From: a virus
Virus record (IMG/VR): IMGVR_UViG_3300042566_001512
Span: 144,808-208,807 of that record
Reading direction: 5' to 3' (one strand)
Length of the DNA stretch: 64,000 nt
Position numbers and translations under genes: made by a program. This document shows, in pieces, positions 1-8,398 of the stretch (its first letter is position 1; every line of letters begins with the position of its first letter). The notes under the pieces are model-generated. The model did no database searches. It saw only the letters and a program-made list of their open reading frames with translations, and had not been told where the DNA came from.

Positions 1-1
1 A

Positions 2-844
2 GCATACCTGGCCGGTATAAATGCTACAGCTGAAGCCGCTGCAGCCGCAGCCGATGCTGTGTATGATCAACTTGAAGACATTAAGGTGCAGACGGAGGTA
101 GCCAGAGACGGCGCAGTAATTTCGGCCAACTCCGCTTCAGATTATTCCAATAGTGCCCAAGGCAGCGCGTTTACGGCTTCTCAACAGGCGCAACAAGCTG
201 AGAATAGTGCAGTAGCGGCGAGCGCCCTGGCGGCGGCGGCAGCCGGTAGTGCTTCGACTGCTAGCGGCTACAGTGAAACGGCCCTTCAGGCAGCAATTAC
301 CGCCACAAACGAGGCACAGTCGGCGGAACAATCGGCCGCCGTAGCTACCACTAAAGCACAAGAGGCAGTCCTTGCAGCAAGTGACCCGGGTGTAGTAGCC
401 GTAGGAGCCGACTTGTTAGGTGCAGACACAATAGGTACGGTTGCTGCCGTTTCGCAGGAAGTTGTAAAACTTGCCGGATTGGAAGAAGAAATAGTATCGC
501 TGGCATCGGGGGTTGTTCCTACCAGAGTCGTCACAATTGCAAATGGTAACTCTATTTCTATAAACGCCGATTTGACAGACGTGGCAGTGCAATCGAATAG
601 TCAAGTGGACGGCACACTTACTATAAACGCACCCACAGGAACACCTGGCGATTCTCAAAGATTAATAATTAGATTAAAAACCGACAATATTCAAAACCTA
701 GCATGGAACGGCGTGTTTCAGGGATCTTCCGTCATGCCTCTTCCCTCGGTATCCTCCGGCTTTGGATTTATTGACTATTTTGGTTTTTTCTACGACAGCA
801 CTACTAGTAAATGGCAGCTTGTTTCTTTTGTTGGAGGTTTTTAA
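2..844 (+). CDS. Tail fibre protein, C-terminal part (5' end outside window)
   Basis: The frame is open to the left edge, so this is the distal part of a longer gene; the GTG at 59 lies inside the frame and is unlikely to be the start. About the first 120 visible residues are Ala/Ser/Gln-rich low-complexity sequence with repeated S-A-x-x-A-x-x-A spacing. This resembles the shaft segments of phage fibres and trimeric coiled-coil stalks. The remaining ~150 residues are a compact beta-rich tip (motifs such as SISINADLTDVAV and a Gly/Phe-rich end). The stop is followed directly by the next start (TAAATG), and a run of fibre genes follows. Role inferred: host-recognition fibre shaft. The exact family was not recognised. 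Confidence 0.7.
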   Translation, partial: AYLAGINATAEAAAAAADAVYDQLEDIKVQTEVARDGAVISANSASDYSNSAQGSAFTASQQAQQAENSAVAASALAAAAAGSASTASGYSETALQAAITATNEAQSAEQSAAVATTKAQEAVLAASDPGVVAVGADLLGADTIGTVAAVSQEVVKLAGLEEEIVSLASGVVPTRVVTIANGNSISINADLTDVAVQSNSQVDGTLTINAPTGTPGDSQRLIIRLKTDNIQNLAWNGVFQGSSVMPLPSVSSGFGFIDYFGFFYDSTTSKWQLVSFVGGF

Positions 845-1072
845 ATGATTACAATAGATTTCGAAAGAACGGACGGCAACTACACTTTCAGAGATGCGAT
901 TATACTTCCAGACGACCACGCGTTAACAGAAGAACAAATAGAAGAAATTAAAGATCGGCGCTGGTCAGAATGGTTAAAAGTATTGACGTCGCCGCCTCCT
1001 GCTCTGGACCAAGGCGCGATTGACTTTTTAGACCCAAATAACCAGGTCGATAAAGAGGTAAACAATGGCTGA
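845..1072 (+). CDS. Small tail-fibre-associated protein
   Basis: This 75-aa acidic protein starts immediately after the preceding fibre stop and overlaps the next gene by 8 nt (ATGGCTGA). It therefore sits in a tightly coupled fibre operon. It has a short beta-like N-terminus and a charged helix (EEQIEEIKDRRWSEWLK). Its size and position suit a fibre assembly chaperone or a phage tail-assembly protein, but no diagnostic motif was seen. The function is inferred from context only. Confidence 0.55.
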   Translation: MITIDFERTDGNYTFRDAIILPDDHALTEEQIEEIKDRRWSEWLKVLTSPPPALDQGAIDFLDPNNQVDKEVNNG

Positions 1073-2840
1073 TCGTTATTGGGTAGGCGGTGGCGGCACA
1101 TGGAGCTCCACTATTACGACTAACTGGAGCGAAACTAGCGGTGGAGCGGGGGGCGCTAGCGCGCCGACTAGTTTAGACGATGTCTATTTTGATGCAAACA
1201 GTGACGCGGGAAGTCCTTTTACGGTAACTATATCTACTGGCGCAGTTAATAGAAATATTAAAGTTACGTCATTAGATCAAACAATGACTTTTGGCGGTAC
1301 AGGCACTTGGTCTGTTCATGGCGACTTAGAATTTACTACCGGCGGTCTCTTGGTTAATTCTCACCAAGGAAGCATGAATTTTAATGGCACCGCCGGAGTA
1401 ACTAACTACATAAAGACTAACGGAGTTGTGCTGGTGCCCGGTGGCGGGGCCAGTAATTCGCCCTTTAATATTAGATTGAATATAAATTCTGGTAAATGGG
1501 TATTAGGTTCCGCGCTTTCGATAACACCGCAAAGTTATATGGGTGGTTTTTATGTTAATGGCGGAATATTAGACACCTCGGGATATAATTTAACAGGGGT
1601 GGGATTACAAATCACGGGATCGGCGTCAAAAGAGATATATTTAAGAAACTCCACCGTAACATTAACGTCAAGTTTCTATAATCCTTCTACTGCCGGATCT
1701 TTGTTGTTTGACGCCGGTACGTCTACTCTTAATTTTGGTGTTCTTGGCTCCATCGGCACCAGCGGACAATCTCTTAACTTTTATAATGTAAATTTCGGCA
1801 CTACATCTAGGGGTTCTTCTTCAATCGGTGGCGCGGCCGTATCTTTTAATAAGTTGACTATTGCGGATTCTGTATATAACAGCCCGGTTGTTCTTTCTGG
1901 TAATATAACAACAAACGAATTAGACATAAAGTCATATTGTACAATTATAAGTGACAGTCTTGGGACCCAAAGAACACTTACAATTAATTCCGCGTTTACT
2001 GCAAGCAGTAACCCGATATTGTTTAGGGACGTAAATGTCGCCGGGCCACTGGCTCCTATATCGGGTGCTAATTTTGGCGATGCAGGTAACAATTCCGGTA
2101 TAACGTTTCGCCCAGCAAAAACTCTTTACTCCAGATCTTCTTCGCTTTTTTTATATACATCGTTTACTTGGTCAGACACTAGTAACGGAGTAGCTAATCA
2201 TTATCTTTTGCCACAGGATACCGGCATAATAGATAACAATAGTCAAAGCAATATAGCGTGGCCATATTCTGCGGCCTATTTCTTTGGTACGCTAAACGCC
2301 GAAACTAGAACCACTCCGTTGACTTTAAGTATAAACATCAGCGCCGCCACGCAGTCTTTATATTACGCTACATTTGTTGGTGATTTTAAACTATCGAGCT
2401 CCGTTACTCTTACTACCCCAAGTGGCTCTGGAATAGGTCAAATACTATCATTCCAAGGTAACAAAAATCAAAAAATAAAGTTAAGCGGACAGCAAATAAA
2501 TACAATTAGTATAAGTAAAGTTAATTCTTCTTTAGATTTAGAGAGCGATCTCAATATAGTTAATACCAGAATTTTTGATATATCCTCAGGGACCTTTAAC
2601 ACTAATAACTATAACTTGACCTGTGGTTTCTTTTCATCTAGTAATACCTCCATTCGCAACATAAATTTAGGTACTAGTAAAATTACCCTGACTGGCACCG
2701 GGGTAGTTTGGAACACCGCCACTGCTACAAATCTAGTGCTTTCGGCGCAAAATTCTACAATCGCACTAAAAAACTCAGGAGATCAGAGTTTTGCCGGCGG
2801 TGGATTAAACTACGGTAAATTGTCAGTGGAGAACCCATAA
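1065..2840 (+). CDS. Tail fibre/spike protein, N-terminal portion (probably split from the next frame)
   Basis: The protein has 591 aa and opens with the module RYWVGGGGTWSSTITTNWS, followed by SLDDVYFDANSDAG. It continues as Ser/Thr/Asn/Gly-rich sequence typical of a right-handed beta-helix fibre. It ends in FAGGGLNYGKLSVENP and stops at TAATG, where the next frame begins (1-nt overlap). The next protein repeats both the YWVGG module and, near its own C-terminus, a FAGGG...TITGANGFQAI segment. That segment matches the sequence formed by joining this end to the next start. The two frames may thus be one ~1,695-aa fibre broken by a frameshift, or expressed by frameshifting or re-initiation. 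Likely a surface-exposed host-binding protein. Confidence 0.75.
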   Translation: MADRYWVGGGGTWSSTITTNWSETSGGAGGASAPTSLDDVYFDANSDAGSPFTVTISTGAVNRNIKVTSLDQTMTFGGTGTWSVHGDLEFTTGGLLVNSHQGSMNFNGTAGVTNYIKTNGVVLVPGGGASNSPFNIRLNINSGKWVLGSALSITPQSYMGGFYVNGGILDTSGYNLTGVGLQITGSASKEIYLRNSTVTLTSSFYNPSTAGSLLFDAGTSTLNFGVLGSIGTSGQSLNFYNVNFGTTSRGSSSIGGAAVSFNKLTIADSVYNSPVVLSGNITTNELDIKSYCTIISDSLGTQRTLTINSAFTASSNPILFRDVNVAGPLAPISGANFGDAGNNSGITFRPAKTLYSRSSSLFLYTSFTWSDTSNGVANHYLLPQDTGIIDNNSQSNIAWPYSAAYFFGTLNAETRTTPLTLSINISAATQSLYYATFVGDFKLSSSVTLTTPSGSGIGQILSFQGNKNQKIKLSGQQINTISISKVNSSLDLESDLNIVNTRIFDISSGTFNTNNYNLTCGFFSSSNTSIRNINLGTSKITLTGTGVVWNTATATNLVLSAQNSTIALKNSGDQSFAGGGLNYGKLSVENP

Positions 2841-5800
2841 TGAAAACGGTAACGATCACTGGAGTAAATACATTTAAAGAAATATCGGACACTAATTGGA
2901 ATTCCGATACTCTGACTATTGTTTTTCCAAACGCGACAACAAATATTGAGAAATGGACAGTGTATGGATCGGCGGCATATCCTGTTACTTTGTCTAGAAC
3001 GGGTTCGTCGGGCTCTTTTACCCTGAACTACACGGGGACGAGCAACATATCTTCCGATTATATTAACGTATCTAACGGCGCTGGACTTCCTTCCAACACG
3101 TGGTATCTTGGGCCAAACAGTGTTAACGGCGTAAATACCTCTGGATTTATTTTTACGTATGGTGCAGTAAGGTATTGGGTGGGCGGCACCGGTACGTGGG
3201 ATCATCAAAGCGCAACAAATTGGGCATACCAAAGTGGCGGTTTCGCCGGGGCGCCGGCTCCCACTAATCTAGATGACGTGTATTTCGATAATAATAGCAG
3301 CAGCGGAGCTTTTACAGTAACCCTCGACAGCGGTTTTGTTGGAACAGGAAGCATAAGCGGAACCACACTGACTATTACCGCCGTTACTAAGGGAACCTTG
3401 GCTGTAGGAAAAAACATCTATTATAATTTATCTAATGTTTTTGCCCCTGATGCGGACTTATCTAACATAACTATACAAAGTATACTAACCGGAACCGGGG
3501 GGGTTGGTACGTACAGAATAAGCACTAGCTTTTCCAACGTGACAAGTAGAGCGATATATTCCGATATACCAAGATGTCGAGATCGCGCGTCGCCCACTAC
3601 AAATAGTTTAAGTTTTGTTGGATCCTCTCCAATAATAATATCCGGAAGCATAGAGGATTCTTTTTCTGTAAATAGCGCTGGCTATTCGTCCGTAATCATT
3701 TTAAACTCCGGATATAATTGCCGACTGGGCGCAGCGGCTTCATTAGCACGATATTTTCTAACCGGTTCTAATAATAGAACTCTGATAAGTTCATTAAGCG
3801 CCTCGATGGTGTTCGTATACTCTGGCGGATTTAATACAAGCAATTTAAGCGTCACACTAAGTAATTTTTTATCGGCTGGTGGATCCTTAACTAGAAACAT
3901 AGATCTTACATATTCTGAAATATTTTTAAGAGACGTATATAACTATCTTAACATAGTGAGCTCGGCAAACTTAACATTTAGTTCTATAAATTCAACAATA
4001 TATCTTAACTTCTACTCCGGACACGAAACGGCAGGATTTTTAACTAACAACCTGCAATACGGAAATATTATTTTTCGACCGGCACCGGCTGGAAGCTCGT
4101 ATGCAATTGTATATTTTACTGGAAATCTATATTGCAGAAACCTAAACATTGAGTCCATTCAGGGTTCTACTAATGCACAAGTAAACGTATGTTTCAACAG
4201 CGGCGCTTCTTCCTCTTTGCCTGTTTACGTAAACGTTTCAGAGAAGTTTACACTTCGTGGGTCCTCCGCTCTGGCCAGAAAGACGTTAGTGGGGTCGTGT
4301 GGCGAACTCAGCGCAAGCTTTAATAAGCCATCAAAGATATACATTACAGCAAGCCAATACGACATAGATTTCGTAGATTTTAGAGACGCAGAATTCACAA
4401 ACACAGTAATATCTGGACAAAGCATTGGAAATCTTGGCAATAACGCCGGCATTCAATTTACGCCACCCAAGACCGTTTATTGGAAAAACACCTCTACTTC
4501 TTACGCCGTTTGGAAGAGTGCATCTTACGCGTTAACCGAAGACGGCGTGGGTTCTTTTGATAACTATCCATTGGCACAAGACACTGTAATTTTTACAGAT
4601 GCAGGAATAGGGGCAAGTGCGTCCATTGGGTTTTTAAATCCATATGACGGACTTGCCGGCAACATCGACATGTCCAGATTAACAAAACCCCTGACCTTTA
4701 ACTGGACGGCATTTACTGGCGGTGGGGGATATAAGGGCATATACGGCGACTTTATTTTATCTAACAGCGTAACAATCAATAGCAACACTCCAATCGCCTT
4801 CTATAATAGAAAAAATTCTATTATAGATACCAAAGGAAAGATCGCTAATGGATATTTCTTTAACAGCGAGAATTGCACCTTAACCATTCAAAGCCCATTA
4901 GTTACATCAGGAGCAGTGACTTTGGTTCGTGGTAATTTATCAATGCTTGCTGATATTACATGTGACACCTTCTCTAGTTCGGCGGTGTTCTTGAGAAGTG
5001 TTGATTTTGGTAGCAACTTTATTAATGTTACAGGATTTAACAAAGATGTAGTTTCAAGTACGTCATCTGGCACCGGCTGGTCTTGTAGTGGAACAAAGAT
5101 GTTTGTCCTACAGGGATCCCCCACTAGCGGAATAAGAAACGTTGGTGGAATAGCATCATCAAATGCCACACAGGATCAAGTGTATTCTTTCAAAGTAGCA
5201 GGTGGTTCTGATACTGTTAGAACGATTAATTTAAGTAGATTTAATAGTATCATTTTTGAAGACGAATTTACAGGATCTAATGGTATTCTGTGGAATTATA
5301 TTTTTGGAGACTTAAGGTTTTCTGGTAACATGACTATAACTCCAACTCCAAGTGGAAGTGCGCATGATCTCTATTTTGTTGGATCAAAACAACAAAACTT
5401 AACAACTAACGGCGTTAATGTACCGAGGACATGTATTATTGCAAAAGACACGGGATCTAACGTTGTTCTTCAAGATGACGTTAATTTTATTCAGCATCTT
5501 AACAATAGCCAAAAGGTTCAGCTGCAATCTGGAACCTTAAATTTAAATGGCCGTAAGCTGACTACGGTTTCGTTCTCTTCAGAAACGTCAAGTCTGAAAA
5601 GCGTTAATTTTGCAAACGGTTCTTTGGTTGTGTCCGGGTCCTCTTTTTCTAATACTTCCACGGCCTTAACTATAACGGGCCCAGGAACCATTAGCATGAC
5701 GAGTAACGCGGCTAAAACGTTTGCAGGTGGAGGGTATCAGAGCTACCCTACGCTTAATCAGGGGGGAGCAGGGACTCTTACAATAACCGGAGCCAACGGG

Positions 5801-6154
5801 TTTCAGGCGATAACGGACACGGATTCGCAGTCCACTATAGTGTTTCCTTCTAACTCCACCACAAGAGTAAACGACTTTAGGCTAAGGGGCGAACCCGGTA
5901 AAATTTTGTCACTACAATCCTCGGTATCTGGGCAGCGGGCTACGCTTACATACTCCGGGATATCGAGCGGCCCAATATTGACTAGCTACGCATCTATTAA
6001 AGACATCTCGGTTACTGGGGCGCAGTGGAATTCTCCAGTAAATTACGGATGTGTTGACGCGGGTAATAACGTAGGTTGGAACTTTGGCAACGTTTCTCTT
6101 AAAAGAGATTTCTCGCCGTTTATGGCAGTTCCTATACCTATTGGTGCAAATTAA
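2840..6154 (+). CDS. Large tail fibre/spike protein with repeated beta-helix modules
   Basis: This 1,104-aa protein is rich in Ser, Thr, Asn and Gly, with alternating beta-strand/turn patterns of a beta-solenoid. A YWVGGTGTWDHQSATNWA module lies near residue 111, followed by NLDDVYFDNNSSSG. It is equivalent to the start of the preceding protein. Near residues 990-1,020 a TFAGGG...TLTITGANGFQAI segment resembles the junction of the preceding frame with this one. The C-terminus ends in a conserved-looking GCVDAGNNVGWNF segment. The start is an ATG overlapping the upstream stop by one base, with no clear ribosome binding site. That supports coupling, or that the frames were originally continuous. 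A strong hairpin terminator follows at 6195. Confidence 0.75.
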   Translation: MKTVTITGVNTFKEISDTNWNSDTLTIVFPNATTNIEKWTVYGSAAYPVTLSRTGSSGSFTLNYTGTSNISSDYINVSNGAGLPSNTWYLGPNSVNGVNTSGFIFTYGAVRYWVGGTGTWDHQSATNWAYQSGGFAGAPAPTNLDDVYFDNNSSSGAFTVTLDSGFVGTGSISGTTLTITAVTKGTLAVGKNIYYNLSNVFAPDADLSNITIQSILTGTGGVGTYRISTSFSNVTSRAIYSDIPRCRDRASPTTNSLSFVGSSPIIISGSIEDSFSVNSAGYSSVIILNSGYNCRLGAAASLARYFLTGSNNRTLISSLSASMVFVYSGGFNTSNLSVTLSNFLSAGGSLTRNIDLTYSEIFLRDVYNYLNIVSSANLTFSSINSTIYLNFYSGHETAGFLTNNLQYGNIIFRPAPAGSSYAIVYFTGNLYCRNLNIESIQGSTNAQVNVCFNSGASSSLPVYVNVSEKFTLRGSSALARKTLVGSCGELSASFNKPSKIYITASQYDIDFVDFRDAEFTNTVISGQSIGNLGNNAGIQFTPPKTVYWKNTSTSYAVWKSASYALTEDGVGSFDNYPLAQDTVIFTDAGIGASASIGFLNPYDGLAGNIDMSRLTKPLTFNWTAFTGGGGYKGIYGDFILSNSVTINSNTPIAFYNRKNSIIDTKGKIANGYFFNSENCTLTIQSPLVTSGAVTLVRGNLSMLADITCDTFSSSAVFLRSVDFGSNFINVTGFNKDVVSSTSSGTGWSCSGTKMFVLQGSPTSGIRNVGGIASSNATQDQVYSFKVAGGSDTVRTINLSRFNSIIFEDEFTGSNGILWNYIFGDLRFSGNMTITPTPSGSAHDLYFVGSKQQNLTTNGVNVPRTCIIAKDTGSNVVLQDDVNFIQHLNNSQKVQLQSGTLNLNGRKLTTVSFSSETSSLKSVNFANGSLVVSGSSFSNTSTALTITGPGTISMTSNAAKTFAGGGYQSYPTLNQGGAGTLTITGANGFQAITDTDSQSTIVFPSNSTTRVNDFRLRGEPGKILSLQSSVSGQRATLTYSGISSGPILTSYASIKDISVTGAQWNSPVNYGCVDAGNNVGWNFGNVSLKRDFSPFMAVPIPIGAN

Positions 6155-6194
6155 CTATTATAAATTAATTTACTAATTTTTTTTAATTATATAC

Positions 6195-6230
6195 AGCATA
6201 AATGGGAGGGCGAGCCCTCCCATTTATGCT
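6195..6230 (+). terminator. Hairpin terminator, CATAAATGG family
   Basis: A perfect 16-bp inverted repeat with a 4-nt CGAG loop, just after the fibre operon. Its outer stem is (G)CATAAATGGG, shared with hairpins at 7160, 22855, 51433 and 63856. No U-run follows on the plus strand. The AT-rich outer stem may serve instead, or the element may be an RNA end-processing signal. Confidence 0.7.
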
Positions 6231-6294
6231 ATGGTCGCTATAAAGAATAAAATTATTTTAATGGTTTTCAATTATTTTAAACTAAGGAACACTA

Positions 6295-7155
6295 ATGGCT
6301 ACACCTAATAAGTTAAGATCACTAAACAGATTACCGTTTGATTTTGTGGACGGGTTAAAGATAAAAGGAACCGACGTAACGGATTTAATGTTTTTATTTT
6401 CCGATCAGGGTGCTTCTCTCGTTGGAAAGAACGGTGGCGGTTCTGTTCAAGACAAACTCGATGAAATAGACGGCCAAGAAAATACAGTAACTGGGCAATT
6501 TTCTTTATCTATATCTGGTTATAGAAACGAAATAACGGGCACTGCTACCGCCTGTTCGGGTAGAAACAACGATGTGTCCGGGAACGATTGTTTTGTAGCA
6601 GGAGACGGCAATACTTCAAGTGGAAATTGGACAACCGCATTCGGTTATAAAAACACAATATCGCACGATCACAGTCATGTAAGAGGCGGCTACAACGGCA
6701 TTACTAGTTGGAGTGGACAAGATGTACGCTGGTCGTACCGTAACTTAGAAGCCCCACTTACCCCAGCTCGTCAACATTTTTACCTGGACTTGAGCGACAA
6801 CACTGCCACCACCGCAGCATCGCAGTTAAAGCTACTAAATGGGAGCGCGTTAATAGGCATTCCAGAGTTGAGTATTTGGAAATGTAAACTGCAAGTGGTC
6901 GCAATGAGTTCTGGAATAAAGGGCGCGTCTTTCGATATATCTTTCACTATACAAAGAGGCGCTAGTTCCACAGTTTTCTTGGGCACTATTGACACCGTTA
7001 GTAAATTAGATTCCGGCTTAGGCACGGCCTCAAACGCAGCATCGGCATCTGTTGCATTGTCTGGAAACAATTTAGTTGTAAATATACAGCCAAGACTGGA
7101 CACTGCGCTTTCTATAAAGTGGGCCGGAACGCTTGAGGTTTTGGAAGTCAGGTGA
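6295..7155 (+). CDS. Tail fibre or spike protein with beta-roll repeats
   Basis: The protein has 286 aa. After a short N-terminal attachment region, residues ~75-135 carry short repeats (ISGYRNEITG, CSGRNNDVSG, VAGDGNTSSG, AFGYKNTISH). These follow the G-x-x-N-x-[IV]-[ST]-G pattern of left-handed beta-rolls found in trimeric adhesin heads and phage spikes. The C-terminal ~130 residues form a beta-rich domain with a hydrophobic end (SIKWAGTLEVLEVR), probably the trimer tip. It is a separate transcription unit between two hairpins, preceded by an AAGGA-type site. Likely a secondary host-recognition spike; the receptor is unknown. Confidence 0.65.
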   Translation: MATPNKLRSLNRLPFDFVDGLKIKGTDVTDLMFLFSDQGASLVGKNGGGSVQDKLDEIDGQENTVTGQFSLSISGYRNEITGTATACSGRNNDVSGNDCFVAGDGNTSSGNWTTAFGYKNTISHDHSHVRGGYNGITSWSGQDVRWSYRNLEAPLTPARQHFYLDLSDNTATTAASQLKLLNGSALIGIPELSIWKCKLQVVAMSSGIKGASFDISFTIQRGASSTVFLGTIDTVSKLDSGLGTASNAASASVALSGNNLVVNIQPRLDTALSIKWAGTLEVLEVR

Positions 7156-7159
7156 CATT

Positions 7160-7198
7160 ATACGACATAAATGGGGGAGACCCCCATTTATGTCGTAT
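7160..7198. terminator. Bidirectional hairpin terminator between convergent genes
   Basis: A perfect 18-bp stem with an AGA loop, containing the shared CATAAATGG core. It lies between the end of the plus-strand spike gene and the end of the minus-strand PAAR gene, with a T-run after it on the plus strand. It probably ends both transcripts. Confidence 0.8.
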
Positions 7199-7209
7199 GT
7201 TTTTGAAAT

Positions 7210-7470
7210 TCAGTCAGTGCTGGTATTTTGACTGCCGCTCACTATTACGGCACCACACCCCGCGACGTCACCTGTTTTAATCCCACGTAACGATTTACTT
7301 GTATAGCCCGCTGTGCCCGTTACGCCAGTAACCCCGTGACCGTCGATTGGGCAACTGTGCGAATCCCCACTAATGCACATAGGTATTCCGTTTACAAGAA
7401 CAGAAGAGCCTGCGCTTATCATGGTTCCGCCGTGCGAGCTTGAGTCACCTAACCTCACTACCTTTGCCAT
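7210..7470 (-). CDS. PAAR-domain tail spike tip protein
   Basis: This 86-aa protein fills one PAAR domain. It begins MAKVVRLGDSSSHGGTM, with a central VLVNGIPMCISGDSHSCP and a C-terminal GDVAGCGAVIVSGS. The His and Cys residues are those that bind a metal at the point of PAAR cones. PAAR proteins cap the central spike of contractile tails and sharpen it for membrane puncture. A good Shine-Dalgarno (AAAGGAG) precedes the start. The upstream gene on the same strand is a spike-like protein with a repetitive C-terminus, the expected partner. Confidence 0.9.
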   Translation of the reverse strand: MAKVVRLGDSSSHGGTMISAGSSVLVNGIPMCISGDSHSCPIDGHGVTGVTGTAGYTSKSLRGIKTGDVAGCGAVIVSGSQNTSTD

Positions 7471-7480
7471 GGTATCTCCT

Positions 7481-8317
7481 TTAATTGATGCTGGTGGCAG
7501 CAGAACTAAGACTCAGACTACTTGAATCGGTTATAGAAGTTCCGCTTGAAGAGGATATACTAGTGCTACCAGATTTTATATCTATAGTAGAGTTGGCCTT
7601 AAGTACGTAGTCATTGCATTTAACAGTGTATGTCTGGGGTACAGTCACGTCCAAATTTGGTCCTTTCATATCGAAAATAGTATTGTCTACATTTTTTAGG
7701 ACTATCTGCGTCTGACTAGAGTCCAATAAGACGTAATTACCAACGTCATCGGTTATGACCAGTTTACCATTTCCTGTGTCTAGTTGTATATCGTAACCAA
7801 ACGGCTCAGCGTTATCTTTGCTAGTGTGCAGGGTTATTAGTTTTTTATGCGTGCTTATTTCTATAAAATAAAAAGTCTGGGAATTCATCTCTGCAGATTC
7901 GTTGGTCGTTGCACTAAACGCGTATATAACCGTCTCTAGCTTTCTTAGCTTAAGATCTTCATTTAGTGTGGCCCAAAAATACCTATCGGTGTCGCCAAAC
8001 TTGTAAAGCATCACCATTTCCCCTCTACGCACGTCAGGGGGCGTTGTTCTGTTTGCTGCACCTATGGGTAGCCACTTAGCTTTGATGGTCGTAGTGGCCT
8101 GTACAGTGGCCTCGTAGCTCGATCCTAGGTTGTCTACAGCTTTAGCCGAGTAGTCAGTTGCGGCCGGTACTAGTTCGCCATCGAGCATCGGCATCTCCTC
8201 GATGGGAGTTACTTCTACTTCTTTACTGGATAATAATTTATTTTCAGCTACCGTACCTAAAGAATAGAACTTCAGCTTACTAATTTGCGGTGCAAATGGA
8301 TCAAAAACGTTTTCCAT
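7481..8317 (-). CDS. Baseplate central spike protein
   Basis: A 278-aa protein. Residues ~75-130 (WLPIGAANRTTPPDVRRGEM, then FGDTDRYFWATL) resemble the OB-fold of gp5/gpV/VgrG-type spikes. Residues ~150-260 become strand-like, with recurring T-x-D/D-x-K alternation. The C-terminus is a Ser-rich beta-helix tail ending SLSSAATSIN. The gene lies 10 nt upstream of the PAAR tip gene on the same strand, the usual spike-then-tip arrangement. AAAGGA precedes the start. Assignment rests on domain texture and the PAAR neighbour; the precise fold needs structure comparison. Confidence 0.7.
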   Translation of the reverse strand: MENVFDPFAPQISKLKFYSLGTVAENKLLSSKEVEVTPIEEMPMLDGELVPAATDYSAKAVDNLGSSYEATVQATTTIKAKWLPIGAANRTTPPDVRRGEMVMLYKFGDTDRYFWATLNEDLKLRKLETVIYAFSATTNESAEMNSQTFYFIEISTHKKLITLHTSKDNAEPFGYDIQLDTGNGKLVITDDVGNYVLLDSSQTQIVLKNVDNTIFDMKGPNLDVTVPQTYTVKCNDYVLKANSTIDIKSGSTSISSSSGTSITDSSSLSLSSAATSIN

Positions 8318-8398
8318 AATTAAAATATTTCCTTTTTGTGTTAAACTATTTTTTAGTCATATGAAGTGTTTCACAGATACTATCTAGCATAAATAAAA

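Noticed and set aside
137-658. Minus-strand open frames opposite the Ala/Ser-rich fibre gene
   Set aside because: Antisense shadows of a GC-rich repetitive coding sequence.
8388-8395. CATAAATA/TATAAATA as T4-type late promoters (also 10897, 23536, 32892, 62081)
   Set aside because: Sequence this AT-rich yields such octamers by chance, spacing to starts is inconsistent (some too close), and no T4-like late sigma factor is visible.
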